Source of the DNA: Voacanga thouarsii
Taxonomy: Eukaryota; Streptophyta; Magnoliopsida; Gentianales; Apocynaceae
Assembly: GCA_026120185.1 (NCBI GenBank)
Contig: JANUWF010001720.1
Location: forward strand, 167,001 to 231,000
Reading direction: 5' to 3'
Length of the DNA stretch: 64,000 bases
Shown here: positions 1-12,731 of the stretch, in pieces
Layout of the letters: every line of letters starts with the position of its first letter
How positions within the stretch are numbered: position 1 is the stretch's first letter
Position numbers and translations under genes: made by a program
Notes under the pieces: generated by a model
Seen by the model: only the letters and a program-made list of their open reading frames with translations
What the model was told of the DNA's origin: nothing
Database searches by the model: none

Positions 1-2378
1 ACGGATGATTGTACAAGGTTTGGCTACGTTTACCTGATGAGACGTAAGTCTGACTCTTTTGACAAGTTCAAAGAGTTTAAGGCTGAAGTGGAGCGTCGGA
101 CAAGTAAATTAATCAAGACCTTACGATCAGATCGTGGTGGAGAATACCTCCTAGGTGAATTCAAGGACTACATGGTACATTATGGGAAAGTATCCCAGCT
201 CTCTGTGCCAGGGATACCCCAGCAAAATGGAGTAGCTGAAAGAAGGAACATGACATTGATGGAAATGGTTCGAAGCATGATGTCTCATGCTACTCTTCCA
301 GTGTCTTTTTAGGGATATGCCCTGAAAATAACGGCATACATTCTGAACTTGGTGCCTTCCAAGTCAGTACCTAAGACTCCCTATGAGATGTGGACTAGGC
401 GTAAGCTAAGTCTGAATCATCTTAGGATATGAGGTTGTCCAAGTTATGTACTGGTCAAGAGAGACAAGTTGGAACCAAGATCAAAATCATGCTATTTTGT
501 CGGGTATCCAAAAGGGACAAAGGGTGGTTACTTTTATCATCCTAAGGAGAAGAAAGTACTGGTTAGTACTAATGCTAGATACTTAGAGGATGATCAGAGT
601 GCTTCCACGAAAGGTTCAACTAGGTTGGAATTGGAGGAGAAATTATCTTCGGAATTAATTTCTTCGGACCCGATTGTGGAACAAGAAGAGGCACAGCCTC
701 AAGAGCCTATACAAATGGAGTCTCGTCATCGTGGGAGAGTGTCTAGGGTTCTAGAAAGATAGACTGGAGAAGCTTTTGAGTTGGTCTCCGACCATCAGGA
801 ACAAGACCCTACTAGATACGAGGAGGCTATTGCAAATGCCGATACAAATCTATGGCATGAAGCAATGAAAATCGAAATTGAGTCTATGTACTTCAATCAG
901 GTTTGGGATCTTGTAGCTTTACCTAAAGAGATAAAACTCATTGGGTGTAAGTGGGTATACAAGAGAAAGAGGGGAGTAGATGGGAAGGTGGAAACCTTCA
1001 AAGCTAAGCTTGTGGCGAAATGGTATACTTAGAAAGAGGGAATCGATTATGAGGAAACCTTTTTCCCGATAGCCATGTTTAAATCCATCCATATCCTTCT
1101 TGCCATCGCATGTCATTATAACTACGAGATATGACAAATGGATGTCAAGACGGCATTTTTAAATAGCCATCTTAGTGAAGACATCTATATGTTCCAACCG
1201 AAAGGCTTTATTGTTGAAGGCCAAAAACATATGGTTTGCAAACTTAAGAAGTCCATTTATGGACTTAAGCAAACATCGAGAGTATGGAACATTCATTTTA
1301 ATGAGACTGTAAAGTCTTACGGTTTTATTCAAAATGAGGATGAACCATGCGTGTACAGGAAAATTGAAGGTATAAATGTGATTTTTCTTGTCTTGTATGT
1401 GGATGATATTCTACTCATTGGAAATTATGTAGGGTCATTATCATCTACAAAGATTTGGCTGTCTAGTCAATTCAGTATGAAAGACTTGGGAGAAGCCAGC
1501 TACATTTTTAGGATTAGACTTCTTAGAAATATGAAGTAGAGAATGTTAGGATTATCCCAAGCGGCATACATTGACAAGATGATGGCCACATATAGCATGG
1601 ATTCATGCAAGAGAGCTCTAATTCCTTGTAGACATAGGTTGTCATTTTCTTCAAGGGACTGTCCTAAGTATCAAGAAGAAAATGACGGAATGAGTACGAT
1701 TCCCTACGCTTCGACTGTGGAAAGTCTCATGTACGCCATGCTGTGTACTAGGCTGGATATCTGCTTTGTCGTAGGCTTAGTTAACAGATATTAGTCGAAC
1801 CCTGGGAGGTTTATTGGTAAGTTGTAAAGCATATTCTCAAATACCTCAAGGGAACGAGAGATTATATGCTGGTTTATAGGGCTGATGACTTGGTTTCTAT
1901 AGGATACACAGACTCAGACTTTCAGGCAGATAAGGATGAGAGAAAATCCACTAGTGGATATATCTTCACCTTGTCTGGAGGAGCTATTTCATTGAGGAGT
2001 ATCAAGCAATCTTATATTGCTGATTCAACCATGGAAATTGAGTATAAGGCAGTTTCGGAGGCATCCAAGGAAGTAGTCTGGCTCCAGAAGTTCCTTTCAG
2101 AACTTAGAGTCGTGCCACACAAGGACAGGCCGATTATGATGTATTACGACAACACTGGAGCAGTATCACAATCCAAAGAACCGAAGAATCACAAGAAGGG
2201 GAAGCACATCGAGAGGAAGTACCACCTAATCCGGGATTTCATCCAGAGACAGGAAGTCTTGGTGGAACAGATTGCCTCCGACAACAACCTAGCTGATCCA
2301 TTCACCAAGCCTTTGGATGAGAGAGTCTTTAAGAGACACTTAGACGCCATAGGGGTGGGCACCTACAGACTTACTTAG
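1..2378 (+). pseudogene. copia pol remnant (integrase-RT-RNase H)
   Basis: The translated fragments give, in order, the C-terminal half of the integrase core (1-310, with SDRGGEY and QQNGVAERRN), the region after integrase with GCPSY and the FVGYPKGTKGGYF segment (430-760), reverse transcriptase (780-1795, with the catalytic LYVDDILLIGN at about 1395) and RNase H (1866-2378, with the ADPFTKPL tail). The frame is broken by stops near 310, 430, 760, 1030, 1132 and 1538, and by a stop and frameshift between 1795 and 1866. Domain identity is secure by comparison with TNT1-94-like polyproteins; the lineage within copia is not. The large number of lesions indicates an old insertion. Confidence 0.88.
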
Positions 2379-2400
2379 TCTTAGAATGTAAGTGGGAGAT

Positions 2401-4205
2401 TATTGGGAAATATGCCCTCTTCGACTAGGTTTCTAATGAAAAAATAGAATGTTTTAATAAAAGAATTTATTTTCAGAACTTGTTTGTGAATTTACATTTT
2501 ATCTGTGCACAATTATGCTTGGAAAAGACTCATTGTGTTTAAGTAAGTGGTCCATGTGAATGGAGGTCTTTCACAGTAAGGTATGGATCACGGGTCACTT
2601 AACACATAAACATTTGTTCTTAACCGATTGATGAGAATGAGAATCTCATCATATTTAGGTTATTAAATTGTGAATTCCAAATGGGGAAATGCTTACTTTT
2701 ATAGCCAGTAAATAGTCCTCTCACTTCATGACATAAGTATATTTAGAATATATAGAACTGAACTTGTAGTAGTGGTTTCTGAAAGTACTATATAGTAGAA
2801 ACCTAGACTACTACCGCTACAGCGTAGATTAGTACTCTACGACTTGAGTATGAGTTGGTGGTCTGACGAAGCTGGAAGCATGTACTTTGATATGCTATAG
2901 TTGAGGTTCTATCGTAAGGCCAATATACTTGCATGTTGGGTATGTGTGACTAGTTAGTTAAGACAGACTTGTACAAGATAGTTTCTATACTATATCACCC
3001 TTTGTGGTTGTCTAAATGATATAAATATCCAGGGCCCTGGGAAACATAACTTGGATGTTTGCTTTAGAATAGCTCCCTTGGAAAGCAGAAACAATCTAGG
3101 AAGTCATGGATTATTGGACTAGAAGCCTAAGGATGGTAGATGTAATTTAGAGAAGTGTTAGTACACTTCTTCCTCTCTAAATGTATTGCGATGTATAGAG
3201 GGGTATTTTAGTCATTACACCTGTAAGTCGGAGACTTTTACTAACACAGCATTATCCTTGGGGTCAATATTTCCTTATGGTGATATTAGGAAATATTTAA
3301 AATGTAAAATACAGCTATTTATATGGCAAGGGTATTTTGGTCATTTTAGTAGCCAAAGCGATGTGTCTTTTGGTCCCCAGTATAGACCGTAAGTCCTAAT
3401 TAAATACGGGCTAAGGAATTGATCTTAAATTTAATTAAATTTATTTTATTTAAGTAGCCTGATTCAATTGTTGGGCTAAAATAAAATAAAGGTCGATAGA
3501 GAGATAATTAATTGAATTAGTTTGGTGGGTTAATTAATTATTCAGGACTTTGCCCAGTTTAAATAAATAAAGATTAACCTGGGACTAAACTAATATAGGT
3601 TTATTAATTAGACTAGTTTATTTGGGCTGAAAAAATTAATTATTAATTAGGCCATTTATGTGGTACTAATTAGAATAATTAATTAAGTCCAAAAGACTAA
3701 ATTAAGAGTCCAATGGCCCAGTCTAGTTTAACCTAGGGTTTTATTTAGGTTAAACAGGAGGATTGGAAACAACGTAGTTTTGATCATTACCTTTTCTCTG
3801 TGAAAAAAGAGGACGTCTCTTTCTCCCTCTCTATAGAAAAAGTTCCTTAGTCTGTGAGTAGTTCACCAAACGGAATTAGGTAGGCCATATACTGAAAGAT
3901 CGAGAGTTTGGCGTTCACCTACATGTAAAGACAGAATAGACTTACAGAAATCGCACTAGAGGTTTCCACCAGTGTACCTACCCGGTTGTATACATTCTGG
4001 TCCAAACAATTCTAAGAACGAGAAAAAGAAATATTTTTTTAAAACTTTAGAATTCGTACAAAGCACGACTGGCGCCAGCCAGGGCAACCAGCACCGGCTC
4101 TATTTGGAGTTCCCTATTCTTCAGTTTTTTTCAATTTTTGTTTTTCGCTTCTGCTGCATGCCCTGTGTTTTCCGTTTATCATGCCTTCATATATAACATA
4201 GCTTT
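2401..4205 (+). repeat. 3' LTR of the first copia element
   Basis: The LTR starts TATTGGGAAATATGCCC (the usual TG has become TA) directly after the purine tract AAGTGGGAGAT. About 1.4 kb of it (from about 2790 to 4190) is repeated in opposite orientation at 10172-11665, which confirms that it is a mobile repeat. The 3' limit is estimated from where that similarity fades (about 4190-4205). No protein-coding potential. Confidence 0.75.
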
Positions 4206-4380
4206 TCATGAAAAAACAAAGCACATTAGCTTTCAGAAAGATTTTAGAAATCCAAGGGACTCATCTCATGTCCTAAGCAACTCTTTCCATTCATAACCAT
4301 TGAACCTTCGTTTCTACCATTTTCGAAGTTCCGTTAGCCGTTTGTCGTTAAACATACACCAAACATCATTTTTGGATCAA

Positions 4381-4484
4381 TTCCTGTTTGGCCGAAAAAT
4401 AGTCGACAGGTAGCCGACATGCACGATAGGCAGTCTACATCTAACTGACGTTTAGCCGACGGTCAGCCGACGGTTAGCCGATGG
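4381..4484. repeat. short TAGCCGACg-like repeat cluster
   Basis: A cluster of roughly ten-base units related to TAGCCGACGG occurs, for example TAGTCGAC, TAGCCGAC, CAGTCTAC, TAGCCGACGG, CAGCCGACGG and TTAGCCGATGG. The units are irregular and decayed. No function is evident. Confidence 0.6.
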
Positions 4485-5110
4485 TTAAGGAAAACGTTCA
4501 ACTTTTGTTCACATCGTTTTTCCGTCATTTGTTCGATTTTTTCAATTTTCTTTTTCCATATCCTTTCTTCCTTTATAAAAAAGGAATTCATTTCATATTT
4601 CCCAAATTATTTCTCCAAATCACACAATTAATCATCCTTAAATTCGTTCATATTCCAAGCAAAATTCTGAAATTTTGTAGCTTTGACACATGATTTTGTT
4701 TTGGACATAATTTTCAATCCACAGCTCTGTTTTGGCTCTATGATATATCAAAACGACCGTAAGACTCTTAGATTTAATTTTGTATAGGCATTTGTTAGAG
4801 TTCTTGTTCCAGTAACACGCTACGGGGCAAAAATTACCCCAGTAGTTTTCTGATTTTTAGTCCATTTCAACAAAACAACTTCACCTACTTGTGCTTAGTG
4901 ATTTATAACACCTACTTAACCCTTAATCCACATCATTTCCCTTTAAACAAATTTAATTCTTCAAATTTTTAGGTTCGCGAAAGCCACTAAGTTCTTATGC
5001 AAATAACATATTACTAACATCAACATTCAAAAACAAATTATAATCCATTTTCTTTAATGTTTAACCTATTTTTATCCCAACTCTACCATGTTTCTTCTCA
5101 ATCATGAACA

Positions 5111-6619
5111 TGTTAGGGATATGCCCTAGAGTCAATTTGTACTTATACTATTGTCATTATGTTTTATATAATAATATGAAGTTTTTCTTTCCATGAATAG
5201 TGCATTTTATTTTGTGGTCATCAAGTACGTGACTTGATAGTAAAACCCTACAATGAATACAATGACTATTCTAAAACTGTCCCTGATCGATTATTATTAT
5301 TGGAACAATAATAAATTAAGATTAGTATGTTTGTGACTTGATGGCTATGTTTTACTGGTCATGGATATTTGTGATATCGAGTCAAAATATAAATAAATGT
5401 TAGAGAACATTGTATTGGACATGACCCACTGTGAGAGTACTTCATGGAACATGTCGTAAGTACTTTCTAGCCATAATGATATTAAAAGTCCTTCGACCTA
5501 AATTCATCATAGTTTCCTACTTGATAAATTCTATATTTTGACGTTGTCTTTAATCAGATAATAAATTAAACTAGTGTTGGATATAGAATAAATCAATGAG
5601 AGGAATATGAATGATAGTGAAGGAATTTGTCCCTCTCAATTATGGGAGAGATATCCATGGGCCCCTTGATAAGTTAGATTGTTAAAATACATGGCCGTAC
5701 TCAAATATATCAATCTAAGATATTGATATCATTTGTTTGAATAGTCTACTATGAAATCAAGAAATAATTGATTAAGCTTAATAAGGATGACATGCTCCGT
5801 GCCTTATGCTTAATTTGGATATCGTGTGACAAAAAGACTAAATATAAAATTATGGTTTAGTTCAAAGAGATCATCGATCTTCATTTAACCTGGATAATTA
5901 TAATGTTTTGCTAGAAACCGCTTATAACTTGTGCACCATTTAAATATGATTTGGGCACACTGCCAGTGTTAAATGAACCTATAGGGTCACACAATAAGCG
6001 AACTTGTTAGGTTATTTTTCTGGTAACCAGATTTGATGAATTTGGAAATACGTCTAAGTTAATCGAACTTAGAAAATTTACCAGATACAATGAATTTGGA
6101 AATATGTCCACATTCGATGTATCTGGATAATGTCCAGATTATAAGAATCTGACTCGGTAAATTAATTGTTTAATAACCGAGATAATGGTAGAATCTTATC
6201 ATATCAGTTTTAATTTAGTTTGAATTTAAATTAAAATATGATAAGATATTATTAGGGTTGGACTCTAAGAGGTTCGGGGGTTTTTAAGAAAACCCTAGCC
6301 GTCTTTTCAAGAGTCTAATTCTGTTGAGAACATTCGTGCCATTCTCTACCAGAAAAAAAAACCCTTTCAAACCCTAGACGCTAGCACTCCCCGAGTGACG
6401 AGTGAGTTCGCGGTGTGTATTCGATGGAGGACGTTTGCGCACTGCAGCGTTTGGTGATCATTCGGGTTGCACGTGCAGCAGCATCATCGGAATCGAAGGA
6501 TATCGATTTCACCAACCAGAGGTAATTCTGCAAACCTACGATCTTCTTAATCGTTTACTTGGATCTTCGGAAGGGATTCATAGATGTTTTTCGCGTTTAG
6601 GAGTCCACGAATCCTAACA
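5111..6619 (+). mobile_element. Solo LTR of a copia element with TSD GAACA
   Basis: A 1509-bp LTR begins TGTTAGGGATATGCCC and ends CTAACA, so the first and last six bases are perfect inverted repeats. It is flanked by the identical 5-bp duplication GAACA (5106-5110 and 6620-6624). There is no internal region or second LTR. This is the product of recombination between the two LTRs of a former complete element. It lies inside older gypsy-type LTR sequence, so it is the later insertion. Confidence 0.92.
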
Positions 6620-7704
6620 GAACAACCCTTTAAATCACCATTCAAATACTCTTATTCACCACACAAAACATAGCCTATGAATCCTTTATCCAATCGGTAC
6701 ACACACTTTCACATACAAAGTCTCACATAGTACACAATAATCATTTTAATCATCACAAATCTTACGTTTTCATATTAAAATTCATATCAAAACGATCACC
6801 GTAATGAAATCTACAACTTTAATTCTTGAAGTATAGGACTTTACCTTGTGTATAAGGTGTTCTAGCTTGAATTTGCTCCATGAATCTCCAACTTCTTCAA
6901 GAACACTATTTTCTCTCTCCGTTTCCAATTTTTCCTTTCCTTTCCTTCCTTATTTCTTCCTTTCTTCTTCATTTAAACCCTTGGCTGGTTTTCCCAATCT
7001 ACTCACCACCATTCTTGTGTCCAAGGGTCAACCAATATTAATTACATTGTGGGCTATCCATTTTAAAGCTAAATTCCTATTGGTGGATTTAATTTAAATG
7101 GATAATTCTTAAGCTTATTCAATAAGCTTTTGCAATTTAATAATCCCAAAAATATTTTACTCCCCTAATGGTATCTTAACACTTGTTTTCATCCACCATT
7201 CACACAATACCACACGTCCATTTTTTAACCGCGATTTTCTATTTTCTTCAGAAATGACCAAAATTAGGTCCGTAATGGAAAAATATTTTATTTCACTATT
7301 CAACTCCAAAAATTCCATTAAATCCATTGGTAACACTTGAATTCTTCAATTTCCTCTCTACTTGGTCAAATTTGCGATCAAAGTCACAAGTGCAGTCAAA
7401 ATGATGAAAATGCCCCCAATACCCCGGGTAGCATAATTCGCACCAAAGCGTGTGTTTCATTGCATGGATCAATTTCTATTTTCAAAGTACCCTTAAATTC
7501 TTATTTTATTATTAATAATAGCTTTATGAAAATATAGGGTACGGGTAGAACAAATTCAATAATTACATCTGGATCTCGACAAAATATTATTCCACCGAAA
7601 TATTTGTCTCATTACACCGATCAACTTTTGTTCTAGACATCGGTATAAATTCTCATCCTATTACAAATAGTAGCCAATCGGAAGTGAAAATGTGGGGTGT
7701 TACA

Positions 7705-10161
7705 GAAATAACTTAAAAAACTTCTTACATAGGAAAACAATGTTCTCAAAATGTTCAACTTAAACAAAACTTATAAGTTCTTAAAACAACAAATAAACAA
7801 ATAACAAGTGAATCAATCTCTCAATCAAGCTCAACCTTGTCATTGCTAGTAGGTTTTCAAATCATGACATCAAAAGCAATGTGAAAAATATATCTCAATA
7901 ATCTATGTATGTGCTTTTGTATAATTAAAAGAGATTTCATGAATGCACTTTAAAATCATTTAACAAAATTAATTGCAAGTCAAGCATTTTTCAAAAACAA
8001 CAATGAATAGTGTTTATCATGTTTATATTAGAAAACTCAGTTACATAATTTAATAAAAGAAACCACTCAAAATAGATGAGCTATGAAACCTTACATCATA
8101 GCCCTTGCCATAAAACCCTATATCATGACAAATCACTGTGAAATTTTGTATCACAGTATAATGGGCGATCAGCTTACTGAGTAAGATACCCTTCCATCTC
8201 TTACCCTAACTTGTCGGTAGTCCACTTCAAAATAATAGTCTACTTGGACTGAAGTGCTAGTTTGGACCTACTTGACCTACTAAAACTGTTACCTTCTCTA
8301 GATGGAGCTCATCTCACAAAGGTGGCCTCTTACTAAGAGCCTTACCTTATCCATCAAAAGTTAGCCATAGAAGCCTACCCTTATTAAGTACTCAACGTAT
8401 TAACAGCAGAAAAGGACCAATCTCAATATAAGCATAAATGAACCCTTTTAGTGCTGCAAACATGGTTTTCTCGAATCTTGTTGTAAATCATTTACATAAA
8501 AAATGCAGTATTTTGATAAAAGATTGTTTGTTTGAAATCATTTTTATAAAAGTGCTCATGCTTTCATCCCAAGTAATCTCATAAATAGTATATTCAACAA
8601 ATATATTGAACTTGCAATTCAAAGTTTTATTACGCAAAAATTTAATGCAAGGACTTACTTTGAAATAGATCAATCAAATATGTGACAACAACTACCTTGA
8701 TCTTTCACTTCAGAAATACCTCTTATCTAAAACCATATAATATATCATAGTCATAAACTATCCCAATACATGGCATCATTAAAGATACTTAAATCAGCCA
8801 GATCTAAGATTCTACCAACAATTGAATAACCTTAGTTCCAACTGAGCATAAGATTTATCAAGTAATATTCATAGTTCTTAACGGTCCCAAATATTCATAT
8901 AGTCACGCTCATATAAATCAATCTATTCATCAAAGAATCCTAGATCAACCAAATAATCCAACAACAACATAAAAGCATTCCTCATCACATGTCATCATAA
9001 ACCATCAAAAAGTCTTAGATCTAACAAATAAATTAACATAAGTATCCATCATTCATATGCTCACGTTCATATATCAACAATTCTCTTTAACTCACATAGT
9101 ATACATATATCCCATAATCTCATAATTGATAAATAATGCTCAAACAAACATGATCTTATTAACATTGGCATCTATTCTCTAGATCAGTCAAATTATTAAC
9201 CAGACATTGTATTCAGTCTCTTAGATAGGCTTTATGATTTACCTTTTAGTAGTGCAGGACAATAGAAACTGAAAAGTGAATCTTTTATTTGTCGAGTTAA
9301 ATCCGTAGGGGTAGAGCAATACATCTTGTCGAGAGCTTCTAGGGTTTTCATGTGGTTAAGAGTGGAAGAGAGGGAAAAATTAGCCTTTCCATGGCTACTA
9401 GAGATTGTAATAATACGAGGAAGAAGAAGAAAAAAGAGAAAAATCACTCCCTTTAAGACGAGTGTCGGCGGTTTAGGGTTTGTGTGTGTGCTGGATAAAA
9501 TTGGAAGCCTTGAGAGAAAAAGAGAGGAGATCACTTGATCTTGTTTATGTCTTGGTCCAAGAAGTTTTCTTGATGATGATTAATTTTGTGTGTTTGGGTG
9601 TAGCCAAAAGAGAGAGTTTGAAAGAATAGGAAAGTTGATGATTTTTAGTTTATGCTCAAATGTCGGGTGGTCGGTTGCTTGATGAGTGTTAGAGCAGGGT
9701 TTAAATGTTGGTGAGTGTTTAGGGTGGTGGCCAAGAGAGAGCTTTAGGGATTGGGTGAGAGGTTGTCTAGTGTGTAGTGATCGAGATAGATTGCAACTCT
9801 ATCCAAAGGAAAGAGTTCGTGTACTCAAAGGAGTGTTGCCTCTCTTGTTTCATCCATTAGGTATACAAAAGAATGAAAGCACAACTTTGGTTTGGTTCAA
9901 TGATTGCCGACCAAGAAAGGTTTAGGAGAGGATGTAAGTGACTGAAATATTGGAGAGGAAAGGAAAAGTTTTCATGGGAGGAAAAATTCTAATCATGCAA
10001 GATAATTTATGAAATATGTATTGATAAAGGTTACCCTTAGTTTCTAGAATGGGTTTGAGGGATGGGTTGCTCGACTATCTTGGGTGAAAAAGAAGTAATT
10101 GCAGCTATGATTTGTAAGGTATCTCATGCATATCATATATAGCGCAGCGAAAAAATAAGAA
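7705..10161. other. Non-coding, AT-rich, LTR-like DNA
   Basis: No convincing gene is present. Short open frames around 9230-9925 lack recognisable domains and overlap on both strands. Around 8185 the palindrome-like CTTACTGAGTAAG resembles a motif also seen in the chromovirus LTR near 36170, so part of this may be decayed gypsy LTR on the - strand. This is a weak inference. Confidence 0.3.
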
Positions 10162-10171
10162 CAAGATACCA

Positions 10172-11665
10172 TCCCAGGATCCGCATACGTGTGGAATGAA
10201 GGTTTAAAGGGGGAAAAACAAAGCACGTAGCGGAAGCAAAAATTGAAGAACAGAAGAATCCCGAACGGAGCCAGGGCCGGTTCCGGCGGCCGCAACCGGC
10301 GCCGGTCCTGGTCTGTCCGGACTCCGAGGTAAAAAAACCTAACCTTTTCTTCTTGTTCTCAAAGATGGCTAGACCAGAATGTGTGAAATTGTAGTAGGTG
10401 CACTGGTGGAAACCTCTAGTGAGATTCCTGCAAGCCTCCTACTCCGTCTTTGCATGTATATGAACGCCAATCTCTTGATCTTCTAGTATATGGCCTGCCT
10501 AATCCCGTTTGGTGAACAATCACAGGGCTAAGGGATCTTTTTCAGAGAGAGAAAAGGGGTGCCCGTTTTTCCTCTGGGAAGAAGAGGAATAACACGTTTT
10601 TTTTTTCTTAGGCTAGAGAAGAAGCAGTAAAAAATAATGATCTTTCTAGACACAGAGAAGAGGCAGTCCAAAATCAACGTTCTTCTCTATTCTCCTATTT
10701 AACCTAAATAAAACCCTACGTTAAACTGGATTGGCCCATTGGACTCTTAGTTTAGCCTTTGGGACTAAATTAATTATTCTAATTAGAATCAAATAAAAGG
10801 TCCAACAAATAATTAATTTTTCAGCCCAAATAAACTAATCCAATTAACAAGCCTATATTAATTCAGTCCCAGGTTAATCTTTAATTATTCAAACTGGGCC
10901 AAAATCCTGAATAATTAATTAACCCACAAAACCAATTTAATTAATTCTCTCTCTCCATTGACCTTTATTTTATTCTAGCCCAACAATTAAATCAGGCTAC
11001 TTAAATAAAATAAATTCTATTTAATTTAATTTAAGATCAATTCCTTAGCCTGTATTTAATTAGGACTCACGGTCTATACTGGGGACCAAAAGACACACTG
11101 CCATGGCTACTAAAATGATCAAAATACCCCTACCATATAAATAGTTGTATTTTACATTTTAAATATTTTCTAATATCACCATAAGGAAATATTGACCCCC
11201 AGGACAATGCTGCATTAGCAAAGTCTCCGACCTACAGGTGTAATGATTAAAATACCCCTCTATACATCACCGTACATTAGAGAGATAGAAATGTACTAAC
11301 ACCTCTCTAAATGAAATCCACCATCCTTAGGCTTCTAGTCCAATGATCCACAACTTCTTGGATTGTTTCCGCTTTCCAAATGAGCTACCCTAAAGCAAGC
11401 ATCCAAGTCATGTTTCCCAGGGTCCTGGATATTTAGATCATTCAGACAACCACAAGGGGCGATATAGTATAGAAATTATCTTGTACAAGTCTGCCTTAAC
11501 TGACTAGTCGCACATACCCAACATGGGAGTAAATTGGTCCTACGATAGAACCTCAACTATGGCATATCAAAGTACATGCTTCGAGCTTCGTCAGACCACC
11601 AACTCATACTCAAGTCGTAAAGTACTAGTCCATGCTGTAGCAGTAGTAGTCTAGGTTTTTACCAT
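10172..11665 (-). mobile_element. Truncated copia LTR, inverted copy of 2790-4205
   Basis: The reverse complement matches the LTR at about 2790-4205 over nearly its whole length, for example at the segments around 10400-10540 and 11400-11650. It lacks the first roughly 390 bp of that LTR. Beyond its 3' end (10162-10171, - strand) stands TGGTATCTTG, reminiscent of the copia primer-binding site TGGTATCAGAG but altered. No internal coding region follows. It is best read as a broken solo LTR or an LTR plus a few internal bases. Confidence 0.8.
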
Positions 11666-12106
11666 AATTTCTAGAAAACATAGTCTAAGAAAAGAAACTA
11701 ACTATTACTAAAAGAAACTACCTTTTGGTAGAAGACTTACTTTTAAAGCATTGATATGTTCACTACTACAACACATACGAGAGCTTTACTAGTGAATTAA
11801 TTGTCTAATCTAGTTCATTTGAACTTAATTAGGACTTCATGGGATTAATTTCAAGACCTCAAACTGAAGGAGTTGCCATGAGAAGAAACCCACATGGCCA
11901 AACAAGAAAGGACATCATTCAGAAAAATTATAGACCCTAGTGAACTCATTTATTACATTCAAAAAACCATGCAATATGAAACAAACATTCACAAGGAACT
12001 AGTGAACGACTAAGGTAAAGTGTTAAACAATCCCCTTATTTCTGGCTATGCTTTCTTTGATATATAGATAGGAACTAGAGGAACAACCAAATCAACCCTA
12101 AAATCA
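11666..12106. other. No gene recognised
   Basis: AT-rich sequence between the inverted copia LTR fragment and the sugar-transporter pseudogene. On the - strand it lies 3' of the pseudogene. I see no motif or repeat here. Confidence 0.3.
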
Positions 12107-12731
12107 TTAACCAGGAACCCTAAAATCATTAACTAAGCCTAGCCAAAAGTAGGAGATACACATTTGGAGGCCACAACATCTAATAGCACTAATAAAATGC
12201 AGGATAGATGAGATTATTGGCATAGGACATCGGCCCAGCCAATCAGCAACAACACCAGAGAATATTGTAATTACAGTTCCACTAATAAGTGACATGGCCA
12301 CAATGAGACCTTCTATAGTAAGCTCATTTTTCAATTTGAATTCTCTAATGATATATAGAACATCCATTGTTATTGTTATTACTTTTAGTAGGAAAATAAG
12401 TGCTTATGATAAACCAATTTATTGTTCCACCAGAAAACAAAAACTTTAACAACTTTGGCATTAATAATAGTACCAATATAACCAAAAAAGCATAGATCTT
12501 GAAGAAGAAATTTGAACAAGCTTTTCAAAATTTTACTAACACCTAAAAGGGACAAGAATAAAACAAAGAGACAGAAGAACTAAGATAATTCACTACAACA
12601 TACTACGGATACTAAAATTCTGAGCAAATAAAGGCGTGCATATATTACCAGCAATGGTGGCATTATCCCATCCCTTCAATAGATTTTTTTATGGTAACAC
12701 CACTAGCTACTAGCACTGCACCACTCATCTT
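12107..12731 (-). pseudogene. Tonoplast monosaccharide transporter (TMT/MSSP) 5' fragment
   Basis: On the - strand, a start region reading MSGAVLVA (from 12731) is followed, after damage and a frame change, by GWDNATIAG (about 12646-12672), then an intron-like gap with GT at its 5' side, and a second exon (12107-12367) reading DVLYIIREFKL, TIEGLIVAMSLI and VVADWLGRCPM. This order and spacing match the first transmembrane segments of plant tonoplast sugar transporters of the major facilitator superfamily, including the conserved intron after the GWDNATIAG motif. The conserved loop that normally reads as GRRPM is changed to GRCPM. Only about 110 of some 740 residues remain, with a frameshift, and the sugar-transport domain stops shortly after. 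It cannot make a transporter. It may be a degenerate duplicate or a transposon-captured piece. Confidence 0.85.

Larger units (their letters stand above)
1..4205 (+). mobile_element. Ty1/copia element, 5' part outside window
   Basis: This is the 3' portion of a Ty1/copia LTR retrotransposon: integrase, reverse transcriptase and RNase H remnants, a purine tract (about 2390-2400) and one LTR (2401 to about 4205). The gene order integrase before RT is diagnostic of copia. The 5' LTR, gag and protease lie left of the window, so target duplications cannot be tested. Several stops and frameshifts show that it cannot make its own proteins. The right limit is approximate because the LTR runs into gypsy-like DNA of opposite orientation. 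Confidence 0.85.
4206..7704 (-). repeat. gypsy-type LTR sequence, interrupted by a copia solo LTR
   Basis: Read on the - strand this stretch begins TGTAACACCCC at 7704, a start typical of plant Ty3/gypsy LTRs, and continues as AT-rich non-coding sequence. It is interrupted at 5106-6624 by a solo copia LTR. The left limit is only the point where the neighbouring copia LTR ends; no matching second LTR or target duplication was found, so assignment to gypsy is an inference from the terminus and the composition. Confidence 0.4.

Noticed and set aside
4247..7709. GAAAT at 4247 and 7705 as a possible target duplication of the gypsy-type LTR
   Set aside because: The sequence after 4251 does not start with a fitting LTR end (expected TGT on the + strand).
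9232..9925. Overlapping open frames of 70-100 codons on both strands
   Set aside because: No domain, no splice context and antisense overlap; composition resembles LTR leader DNA.
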